From DASUXA01 sp036378155 (GTDB lineage Bacteria; Actinomycetota; Actinomycetes; Mycobacteriales; Micromonosporaceae), in the NCBI GenBank assembly GCA_036378155.1, contig DASUXA010000035.1:1-22730 (forward strand): a stretch of 22,730 bases of DNA, read 5' to 3'. The position numbers and the translations under genes were made by a program. Of this stretch, positions 9,201 through 14,500 are shown one piece after another. The notes under the pieces were generated by a model that was not told where the DNA came from, made no database searches, and saw nothing but the letters and a program-made list of their open reading frames with translations. Position 1 is the first letter of the stretch, and each line of letters opens with the position of its first letter.

Positions 9201-9699
9201 TGCTGCCGTCGGCGCGCTGCCACAGCGAGGCGGTCCAGCCCGGGTTGGGGGACTTCTCCAGATGACCGTCGATGACGACCATGCCCAGTGGGCGACCGGT
9301 GTTGTACATCTCGAAGAAGTCGGCGTTGATGCCGGCGACCGCGCCGGTGCGGTTCGCCATCGACGAGATGGTCTCGTTCGGCGGGTCGGTGAGGTGGTCG
9401 TGTGCCTCGACCACGCCCAGCCGCAGGTTCGTGTCGGTCAGGTCGGCGTTGATCACCTGGGCGCGCTGCGCGCCGCCCGCGGTCTGCAGGGTGTCGCTGT
9501 GGTGCGTGAGTCCCCGGGTGATCGTCTCGTCCGCGCTGACCTGCTCGTCCACGACGAGCGGCCACTGGTCCGGGGTGGGCGGCAGCCAACTGGCGTCGGC
9601 GGCGGCGGACGCGGCGGGCGGTACCCCGGTGGGGACCGCCAGCGCGGCGCCGAGCAGCAGCGCGGCGGCGGTGAGGCGGCGACGGGATCGGAAGGGCAT
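6223..9699 (-). CDS. Exported phosphodiester glycosidase / metallophosphoesterase fusion
   Basis: A 1158-aa secreted multidomain protein. The ATG at 9699 is chosen because AGGAG (9705-9709) lies five bases upstream and a signal peptide follows at once (MPFRSRRR, then a hydrophobic stretch ending PAASA). The open frame extends upstream to 9957 without sense. The first half is a NAGPA-type phosphodiester glycosidase domain with GINADFF near residue 120 and DSGGST at 365-370. Ig-like and beta-sandwich regions follow (about 490-800). A calcineurin-like phosphoesterase comes next, with GDMPDSG, GNHE (879-882) and THAP near 957; the final metal motif reads GHSRG rather than GHxH. A BIG2-like domain ends the protein. 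It probably cleaves sugar-phosphate or phosphodiester bonds of extracellular polymers such as teichoic acids or exopolysaccharide. Confidence 0.87.
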   Translation of the reverse strand: MPFRSRRRLTAAALLLGAALAVPTGVPPAASAAADASWLPPTPDQWPLVVDEQVSADETITRGLTHHSDTLQTAGGAQRAQVINADLTDTNLRLGVVEAHDHLTDPPNETISSMANRTGAVAGINADFFEMYNTGRPLGMVVIDGHLEKSPNPGWTASLWQRADGSIAVGTETYTGTAADGSASHTVASVNTVGDIGAGKLVRLTPYLGPTGTLPAFTLVTGVRDGDALLVGSVQTGLTSVDTLPAGVEALAGAGEAGTWLAGTVHVGDRVTLSEHLAPDDDVRLAVSGGAILVKDGKMAVPLHGGGENNVSNPVTGVGVTQDGRHLVVAAFDGHQPEGVAQGLTRPQLAGWMMQHGAYNAILFDSGGSTQMVGRHPGDTSVSVLNVPSDGHERPVANGLFFYTTAGSVGPAAHAVVNDGKPLTVLRDTSVKLQAYSTDARFNPTRDPLTFTVRPPTLATVVDGVLTANHPGNGTLTVRAGDATGTIPLRVAPHLDTLTVDPAQVDLGNGDHQRFTVTGVDPDGRTVTLPDDAITWSVDPASLGSIDGAGAFTAATDGAILGTVTAKAGGATGTSSVAVGEVAKPIDPLDDVSYWSASATYMNVYPRKVPSPGPDTADDGSIAAAPDVSPPGSTSGSLRVHYHYPAQNKVYDLDMYLDDPETRQVPLLNGTQVPTGIGVWVKGNADLASRPGAGLQPGIVTLNIGIWQATNQPTSFYPTGITFDGWQFVVAKLPVGLQYPLRINYLALVVIKPDVTLDGDVYLSGLTALYSPRPPTPFVYRPLPTNPSWLKFTDVDSFTPGGATLAAMDDAHVRASDPGGTGPTVMRSIASALPALPAPAHPDAVQALGDMPDSGTLDNLGYAKSLLAGLGVPYRDAVGNHEITQGANPENRNFASVFGATHYAYDVGPAKVIVTDSGHIGVLASDAFQSPNDGPQYQWLVDQLSANTSPVTVVVTHAPAYDPHPRADSQFADRWEARMYEALMQRYQRTHPNTHVLLLFGHSRGFSETMIDPSGANTTAEAGGLPNFVVADAGSPPYAPTDQGGFYHYALFHALPDGTVEFAVQPVFASVTVAPPAGPLAVGGTVTLTATGTTVTGDDATALTVPIADPVSRRWSSSDPAVATVDPATGEVTGVAPGTATVSCVAGGVTATVTVTVR

Positions 9700-9956
9700 G
9701 GGCGCTCCTGGTCGCGACGGGGTGTGCGGCGGCGGTGCGGTACTGCCGGGCGTGCCGGCCGGCGTGGCGGTGCGAGCTGTGAAACTTATCGCCGACCGGC
9801 GTGCGTACATCGAAGGAATCCAACCACGCGCCGACCGGGCATGGCTAGACCTCGATGGGGGACGGGGTGTGTCGCCGGCGTCCCGTCTCGGCGCTGTCGT
9901 CCGCTCTGCGGGCGAACCCGCCACGGTCGCGGCGGGGATTGTGTCGCCCGCGCTCA

Positions 9957-9985
9957 TTGAGGCTGTCCGCCCAGGTCACTATCCT
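9957..9985 (+). promoter_or_regulatory. Leaderless promoter of the serine hydrolase gene
   Basis: TTGAGG (9957-9962) and TATCCT (9980-9985) are separated by 17 bases. The GTG start follows the -10 after seven bases with no Shine-Dalgarno sequence, so the transcript would start at the GTG. This is the best promoter in the window and it fixes the gene's start. Confidence 0.75.
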
Positions 9986-9992
9986 GCCGCCC

Positions 9993-11225
9993 GTGACCAT
10001 TGAGCAGACCGTCGAGCCGCGGCAGGTGGGTTTCGATCCCGCCCGGTTGGCGAGGATCGACGAGCACTTCGCGCGGTACGTCGACGACGGTCGGCTGGCC
10101 GGTTGGCAGATCGTGGTGACCCGACGGGGCGAGGTCGCGCACGCCTCGACGTACGGCTCCCGCGACAAGGAGTCCGGTGCCCCGGTCGTACCGGACACCC
10201 TGTGGCGGATCTACTCGATGACCAAGCCGATCACCTCGGTCGCCGCGATGATGCTGTGGGAGGAGGGCCGGTTCGAGCTCACCGACGAGATCAGCCGGTA
10301 CATCCCCTCCTTCGGCGACGTCCGGGTGTACCAGAAGGGCTCGTCACAACAGCCGTGGACGGTACCGGCGGTCGAGCCGATCCGGATCTGGCACCTGCTC
10401 ACCCACACCTCCGGTTTGACCTACGGTTTCCTGTACACGTCGGTCGTCGACGCGATCTACCGGGCGGCGGGCTACGACGTGGGCGTGCCGGACAACGTCG
10501 ACCTCGCCGAGGCGTGCGACGCGTGGGCGCGGCTGCCGCTGCTGTTCCAGCCGGGCACAGCCTGGGGCTACTCGGTCGCCACCGACGTGCTGGGTCGGCT
10601 CGTCGAGGTGGTTTCCGGGCAGGCGCTGGACGAGTTCATCGCCGAGCGCATCCTCGGACCGCTGGGCATGACCGACACCCGCTGGTGGGTCGACGACCTC
10701 GACGCGCCCCGGCTCGCCACGCTGTACGCCCGGCACCCGGTCACCGGGCAGGCGATGCGGCTGGACGATCTGGGCCGGTACGCGCTGCAGAAGCCGCGCC
10801 TGCTCTCCGGCGGCGGCGGTCTGATCTCGACCGCCGCCGACTACCACCGGTTCACGCAGATGCTGCTGCGCGAGGGCGAACTGGACGGGGTACGCCTGCT
10901 GGGCAGCCGCACGGTGCGCTTCATGCGGCGCAACCACCTGCCCGGCGGCAAGGACCTCGGCGCGCTGTCGACCGGCGGGTTCGCCGAGACGACGTTCGAC
11001 GGCGTCGGCTTCGGGCTGGGTTTCGCGGTGGTGGAGAACCCGGTGCCGGCGCGGGTGCCGAGCAGCGTGGGGGAGTACTACTGGGGCGGGGCGGCGAGCA
11101 CCGCGTTCTGGGTCGACCCGGTCGAGGAGGTCACCGCGCTGCTGTTCACCCAGTTGCTGCCGTCGAGCACGTACCCGCTGCGTCCGCAGCTGCGGCAGTT
11201 GGTGTACTCGGCGCTGGTCGACTGA
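9993..11225 (+). CDS. Beta-lactamase-fold serine hydrolase (class C / EstB-like)
   Basis: A 410-aa hydrolase of the serine beta-lactamase/penicillin-binding fold. The nucleophile motif SxxK is Ser75-Met-Thr-Lys78, and the second motif is Tyr193-Ser-Val in place of the usual YxN. The third, near the C-terminus, reads WGGAAST, in place of the KTG box, as in esterase-type members. No signal peptide or TM segment is present, so it is likely a cytosolic esterase or peptidase and not a resistance enzyme. The frame is open upstream to 9855, but the -35/-10 pair placing transcription start at the GTG at 9993 settles the start. A strong hairpin follows the stop. Confidence 0.88.
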   Translation: MTIEQTVEPRQVGFDPARLARIDEHFARYVDDGRLAGWQIVVTRRGEVAHASTYGSRDKESGAPVVPDTLWRIYSMTKPITSVAAMMLWEEGRFELTDEISRYIPSFGDVRVYQKGSSQQPWTVPAVEPIRIWHLLTHTSGLTYGFLYTSVVDAIYRAAGYDVGVPDNVDLAEACDAWARLPLLFQPGTAWGYSVATDVLGRLVEVVSGQALDEFIAERILGPLGMTDTRWWVDDLDAPRLATLYARHPVTGQAMRLDDLGRYALQKPRLLSGGGGLISTAADYHRFTQMLLREGELDGVRLLGSRTVRFMRRNHLPGGKDLGALSTGGFAETTFDGVGFGLGFAVVENPVPARVPSSVGEYYWGGAASTAFWVDPVEEVTALLFTQLLPSSTYPLRPQLRQLVYSALVD

Positions 11226-11240
11226 GCGTCTTCCGACCCG

Positions 11241-11274
11241 GGTCAGCCTTCGAGCGTCGGCTCGGGGGCTGACC
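11241..11274 (+). terminator. Terminator hairpin after the serine hydrolase gene
   Basis: GGTCAGCC (11241-11248) pairs with GGCTGACC (11267-11274). Inside it CGAGC (11251-11255) pairs with GCTCG (11260-11264) around a 4-base loop, giving a 13-bp stem with one internal mismatch. It begins 15 bases after the stop codon. Confidence 0.78.
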
Positions 11275-11332
11275 TGTGTCCGGGCTCCGCTGTGCGGTCG
11301 GAGTGCCCGCGTTTGCCGAGGTCCTCAGTTTT

Positions 11333-11353
11333 TCACTAGTACCGTGATATAAA
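11333..11353 (+). promoter_or_regulatory. Promoter -10 and operator of the DUF2249 gene
   Basis: TCACTAGTACC (11333-11343) is the exact reverse complement of a site before the regulator gene (11710-11720). It ends four bases before TATAAA (11348-11353), a 5/6 match to a -10. A protein bound here would cover the -35/-10 spacer and block transcription. The start codon is 36 bases downstream, with GGAGGG (11377-11382) as ribosome-binding site. Confidence 0.6.
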
Positions 11354-11389
11354 CAAGGCGAAGCAGTTCGGATCGCGGAGGGACTACCG

Positions 11390-11641
11390 ATGACCCAGCC
11401 CACCAAGGAACTCGACGTTCGCAGCGAGCCTCCCGCCCGCCGCCACGACCTGATCTTCAGCACGTACTACAGCCTGTCGGGCGGGGCGGAGTTCATCCTC
11501 GTCAACGACCACGACCCGAAGCCGCTGTACTACCAGTTCGCCGCCGAGCACGCCGGCCGGTTCACCTGGGACTACCTGGAACAGGGTCCCGAGGTGTGGA
11601 AGGTGCGCATCGGTCGTACCGCCGGCACCGGCGAGAAGTAG
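11390..11641 (+). CDS. DUF2249 domain protein
   Basis: An 83-aa protein consisting almost wholly of a DUF2249 domain. The opening LDVRSEPPARRHDLIF and the FILVNDHDPKPLYYQF core followed by a WDYLEQGPEVWKVRI end are characteristic. Members occur alone or fused to hemerythrin and metal-sulfur domains and are often near nitric-oxide or redox genes; their biochemical role is not settled. The ATG has GGAGGG seven bases upstream. The gene lies between two copies of an 11-bp site in inverted orientation and just upstream of a winged-helix regulator, so it is probably that regulator's target. A perfect 14-bp hairpin terminates it. Confidence 0.88.
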   Translation: MTQPTKELDVRSEPPARRHDLIFSTYYSLSGGAEFILVNDHDPKPLYYQFAAEHAGRFTWDYLEQGPEVWKVRIGRTAGTGEK

Positions 11642-11670
11642 CGGACCACGCCGGTGGCGATCGGCAGCAG

Positions 11671-11712
11671 ACCAGGCGGGTCGCGCAACACAGGACGGGC
11701 GACCCGCCTGGT
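11671..11712 (+). terminator. Terminator hairpin between the DUF2249 gene and its regulator
   Basis: A perfect 14-bp inverted repeat (11671-11684 with 11699-11712) with a 14-base loop begins 30 bases after the DUF2249 stop. Its right arm overlaps the first three bases of the regulator operator, so the regulator must be transcribed from its own promoter. Confidence 0.8.
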
Positions 11713-11734
11713 ACTAGTGACAATCGGGTAATCT
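11710..11734 (+). promoter_or_regulatory. Autoregulated leaderless promoter of the winged-helix regulator
   Basis: GGTACTAGTGA (11710-11720) is the inverted copy of the site in the DUF2249 promoter. Eight bases later comes the -10 TAATCT (11729-11734), and the ATG follows after seven bases with no ribosome-binding site, implying a leaderless transcript. The operator lies over the -35/spacer area, consistent with autorepression. Confidence 0.6.
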
Positions 11735-11741
11735 CAAACGG

Positions 11742-12434
11742 ATGGACAAACGCGCGCTGACCAGCCCTGACGCCGGGCCCGCGCTCGGCGAGAGCCGCGC
11801 GCGCGTGCTCGACCTGTTGCGGGGCGCCGACGCCCCGCTCGGCGTACACGACATCGCCGAGCGCACCGGGCTGCACCCGAACACCGCCCGGTTCCACCTC
11901 GACGGTCTGGTCGAGGCGGGGCTCGCCGAACGCGCGCGGCAGGAACGCGACCAGCCCGGTCGCCCGCGGATCGTGTACCGCGCCACCGCCGCGCAGCTCG
12001 CCACCGGTACCCGCAATTACCGCCTGCTCGCCGAGATCCTCGCCAGCCTGGTCGACGGCATGCTGCCCGACCCGGTCGACGCGGCGACCGAAGCCGGGCG
12101 GGCATGGGGGAAGTACCTCGCCGACCAGCCCGCCCCGTTCCAGCGGGTGGACGCGGACGAGGCGCTGCGGCGACTCCTCAAGATCCTTGACGACATCGGG
12201 TTCGCGCCGAAACTGCTGCCCGACGGCTCCACCACGCGGATCGCGCTGCGCCAGTGCCCGTTCCGCGACGTCGCCGACCACCACCGCACCGTGGTCTGCT
12301 CGATGCACCTCGGGCTGATGCAGGGCGCGCTGGCGGAGATGCGCGCCCCGGTCGTCGCCGAACGCCTCGAACCGCTCGTCGAGCCGAGCCTGTGCATGTC
12401 GTACCTGCGGGAGGAGCCCGACCGGACCGCGTAG
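11742..12434 (+). CDS. Winged-helix regulator with cysteine sensor domain (COG2345/SufR-like)
   Basis: A 230-aa transcription regulator. Residues 20-80 form an ArsR/MarR-like winged helix: the GVHDIAERTGLHPNTARFHL stretch is the helix-turn-helix, and the wing is GRPRIVYR. The C-terminal half holds Cys172 (QCPF), Cys186 with nearby His189 (CSMHLGL) and Cys218 (SLCMSYL). This spacing recalls the Fe-S-ligating cysteines of SufR-type proteins in COG2345. I infer a redox, iron or nitric-oxide sensor. The ATG has a leaderless-type promoter carrying the operator also found before the DUF2249 gene, so it probably represses itself and that gene. Ligand and cofactor are not shown by the sequence. Confidence 0.85.
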   Translation: MDKRALTSPDAGPALGESRARVLDLLRGADAPLGVHDIAERTGLHPNTARFHLDGLVEAGLAERARQERDQPGRPRIVYRATAAQLATGTRNYRLLAEILASLVDGMLPDPVDAATEAGRAWGKYLADQPAPFQRVDADEALRRLLKILDDIGFAPKLLPDGSTTRIALRQCPFRDVADHHRTVVCSMHLGLMQGALAEMRAPVVAERLEPLVEPSLCMSYLREEPDRTA

Positions 12435-12465
12435 CGCCACGGCGCGGTGGTGTACGACCGCTACC

Positions 12466-12650
12466 GTGACACGCGTGGGCGAACCCTTGGTCGTCGTGTC
12501 GGACGTCCTTCAGCGCTGCACCTGCTGGTCGCGATCGCGGCGGCACCGACCGACGTCGGTGGGTTCGCTGCCGCGCAGGCGGTGGTCGGCACCGAGATTG
12601 CCGGGGCGTATCTGGCAAACCGGGCGCGCCTGCGCGGGCAGGTCCGCTGA
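12466..12650 (+). other. Gap 12435-12719: weak short frame only
   Basis: Between the regulator stop and the hicB relic there is no gene I can defend. One open frame (12447-12650) gives a plausible amphipathic segment, SALHLLVAIAAAPTDVGG, in its second half. A second frame starting at the GTG at 12466 supplies a protein-like beginning (VTRVGEPLVVVSDVL). Together they could be a small gene broken by one frameshift, but I recognise no family. Confidence 0.2.
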
Positions 12651-12719
12651 CGTGCACCTCCCTCGAGATGTGCGTACACCACCAGCGAGGTACCGCGCCA
12701 ACGGCGTGCCGTCGCGTTG

Positions 12720-13023
12720 CTACGCGGACAATCGGTGCCGCGACTCCGCGAGGATCTGTTGCGCTCGCTGGTGCGACATGCCGAGCGCGATAGCGAGTTC
12801 CCGAACTGTCAGACCGGCGTCGTTGCGTGAGTTCGTCCGGCAAAACGACGTCGAGGTCAACGGCGAATGAGGATGGGTCCACATCGAGTCACGTCGCGAT
12901 GAGATCGCGCGCCATCTCTTCGGCCTCGGTGAGTCGTCGGGCCTGCGTCACCACATCGAGTTCAGGCACGGTCAGCAACCAGAACCTGCCCTCCCGCTCG
13001 GCGCGAATCCGGTACCTCTTCAT
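12720..13023 (-). pseudogene. hicB: HicB-family antitoxin, broken by a nonsense codon and a frameshift
   Basis: From the ATG at 13023 the frame encodes a typical short HicB N-terminus (44 aa: MKRYRIRAEREGRFWLL, then VPELDVVTQARRLTEAEEMA). It hits TGA at 12889-12891, where relatives tend to have Trp before LDVDPSSF. The frame continues correctly to LPDEL, after which one extra base at 12828 shifts it. The next frame gives a clean helix-turn-helix, LTVRELAIALGMSHQRAQQI, ending at the TAG at 12720-12722. Repairing both lesions gives a 100-aa HicB with a C-terminal DNA-binding domain. The gene overlaps or abuts the end of a broken hicA upstream. Two independent lesions make a real pseudogene more likely than sequencing error. 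Confidence 0.78.
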
Positions 13024-13024
13024 G

Positions 13025-13214
13025 TCAACCACCCTTCGGCAGGCAGGAAAGGTGTTTGTCGATTTGTGCGATCACGCCTGCCGAGATCGTGGTGTGTCGC
13101 GGCACGGGGCTTCGGTGTCGGCCACCAGGACAGAGCCAAATGTCGCCGGCTACCGAGACGCAGGCGCAGGCAACGATGGCTGGAGAGCACGGATTCCACG
13201 TGCCGCCGCTTCAT
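13025..13214 (-). pseudogene. hicA: HicA-family toxin, frameshifted
   Basis: The ATG at 13214 (or a GTG at 13229) opens with MKRRHVESVLSSHRC, the usual HicA N-terminus. A net one-base shift between about 13148 and 13170 moves the conserved second half into another frame. There it reads GDIWLCPGGRHRSPVPRHTT, followed by the HicA-typical ISAGVIAQIDKHLSCLPKG, ending at a TGA at 13025-13027. The histidine expected next to the first Gly-Asp seems missing, so even a frame-repaired product may be inactive. It is followed at once by the broken hicB, the standard toxin-antitoxin order. Confidence 0.72.
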
Positions 13215-13299
13215 TGTCTTGAAAACCACGATCGTCTTTCTCGCACCGCTAGTGCATCCGCTGAGGATCGAACAGTGCGAGCACGAGCCAACGGAGCAA

Positions 13300-13329
13300 T
13301 TGCTGCACAGGGTCGGCGGGTCATAGGGT
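13300..13329 (+). promoter_or_regulatory. Candidate promoter of the defence-like operon
   Basis: TTGCTG (13300-13305) and TAGGGT (13324-13329) are separated by 18 bases. Transcription would start near 13336, giving a leader of about 37 bases before the GTG at 13373. Confidence 0.45.
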
Positions 13330-13352
13330 CACGGGTCGTGGGAGACCCCCGC

Positions 13353-13369
13353 TCCTTTCTCAAAGGAAG
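13353..13369 (+). promoter_or_regulatory. Ribosome-binding site inside a small hairpin
   Basis: AAAGGAAG (13362-13369) is the Shine-Dalgarno sequence three bases before the first operon gene. TCCTTT (13353-13358) pairs exactly with AAAGGA (13362-13367) across a 3-base loop, so the site can be hidden. The stem is short and A/U-rich. Confidence 0.5.
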
Positions 13370-13372
13370 ACC

Positions 13373-14500
13373 GTGACCAGCACCGACGCACGCCTCGACC
13401 AGATCCGCGGCTGGGGCCCGCCCCGCGCGCACAATGCCCGTACCATCGCGGCGCTGACCACCAATCCGGGCTGCGCGCGTCGGGCGGTGATGGACGCGGC
13501 TGGCGTCGACAAGGAACGACTCGCCACACACATCGGGTACCCGCCGAGGTTCGGTCAGTCGCGATTCGCGATCACCCGCGGCAACGCGTTCGAGGCGCTG
13601 GTCAAGGCGAACGGCTGCGCCGAGCTGCTGCGGCTGCTGCGCGAGCGGCTCGACCTGCCGGTCGACGACGTCGGGTACGACGACCTCGAAGCGGTCGGCG
13701 ACCAGGTCAGCCAGGACGTCCGGCACGCCCGTACCCGTAGCCTGTTGGCGCGTGCCGTGGCAGCGGGGGAGGACGCCGGTACCCTGTTCGACCACCCGCT
13801 GCTGCGGTTGGAGGTCGGCGGGCGCCACGTGTACCTGGAACCCGACCTGATCGCCTTCCGGGTGCGGGGCCGGTTCCATATTGTCGAGATCAAATCGTTC
13901 CCGGTGATCGACGGGCAGGCAGATCCGGGTAAGGTCGCCGCCGCCGCGACCCAGTCCGCCGTGTACGTGCTCGCCCTGCGCCGGCTGCTGGAGGAGCTGG
14001 ACGCGGACCCGGCGACCGTGTCCCACGAGGTGGTGCTCGTCTGCCCGGAGAACTTCGCGAACCGCCCGACCGCCACCCTGGTCGACGTGCGTAAGCAGCT
14101 CGCCGTACTGCGACGGCAACTCGACCGGCTGACCCGTGTCGAAACCCTGGTCGCGCGGCTGCCCGCCGAGCTGACCCTCGACCTCGCGCCGGATCGGGAC
14201 GGCACCCCGACCCGACCGGCGGACGACCTGGTCGAGGCGCTCGGTCGCATCGACGCCCGGTACGCCCCGGACTGCCTGTCCACCTGCGACCTCGCCTTCT
14301 TCTGCCGCCACGAGGCACACGGCTCGACGGGCGCGCTCGGTCGCTCGGTACGCGAGGAGCTCGGCGGGGTGGACCGGGTGGACACGGTGCTCGGGCTGGC
14401 TGCCGGTACCGTCCGCCCGAGCGACGACCAGTCGGAAGCCGCAGCGCTGCTGCACGCCGCGGCACGGCTGCGCCGGGAGTGCCTGGGCGGTGCCGGGTGA
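13373..14500 (+). CDS. Cas4/AddB-like PD-(D/E)XK nuclease with Fe-S cysteines
   Basis: A 375-aa predicted DNA nuclease of the RecB/Cas4/Dna2 type. The core shows Asp158 (LEPDLI), Glu172-Ile-Lys174 (VEIKSF) and a Gln194-x3-Tyr198 motif (QSAVY), with RGNAFE near 69-74 as the leading motif. Cys34 near the N-terminus, together with Cys301-x3-Cys305-x5-Cys311 near the end, match the four-cysteine iron-sulfur staple of Cas4, AddB and Dna2. The GTG start is supported by AAAGGAAG. It is the first gene of a seven-gene run, and its TGA overlaps the next GTG (GTGA). There is no CRISPR array here, so a Cas4 role in adaptation is unlikely; an end-processing role with the downstream helicase is more plausible. 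Confidence 0.87.
   Translation: MTSTDARLDQIRGWGPPRAHNARTIAALTTNPGCARRAVMDAAGVDKERLATHIGYPPRFGQSRFAITRGNAFEALVKANGCAELLRLLRERLDLPVDDVGYDDLEAVGDQVSQDVRHARTRSLLARAVAAGEDAGTLFDHPLLRLEVGGRHVYLEPDLIAFRVRGRFHIVEIKSFPVIDGQADPGKVAAAATQSAVYVLALRRLLEELDADPATVSHEVVLVCPENFANRPTATLVDVRKQLAVLRRQLDRLTRVETLVARLPAELTLDLAPDRDGTPTRPADDLVEALGRIDARYAPDCLSTCDLAFFCRHEAHGSTGALGRSVREELGGVDRVDTVLGLAAGTVRPSDDQSEAAALLHAAARLRRECLGGAG

Noticed and set aside
6541..9960. A very long open frame on the plus strand opposite the glycosidase gene.
   Set aside because: Its product is low-complexity Arg/Val/Gly/Asp with no domain, as expected opposite a high-GC gene. The minus strand has a signal peptide, ribosome-binding site and clear motifs.
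12461..12682. Short minus-strand open frame after the winged-helix regulator.
   Set aside because: Arg/Ala/Pro-rich composition typical of antisense high-GC frames, with no ribosome-binding site or motif.
13240..13281. CTCGCAC/GTGCGAG inverted repeat with a T-loop-like GGATCGAAC, considered as a tRNA or attachment-site remnant.
   Set aside because: Arms are only 7 bases with a 28-base loop, and no cloverleaf or flanking duplicate was found.
13373..14500. CRISPR association of the Cas4-like nuclease.
   Set aside because: No regularly spaced direct repeats and no other cas genes are in the window.
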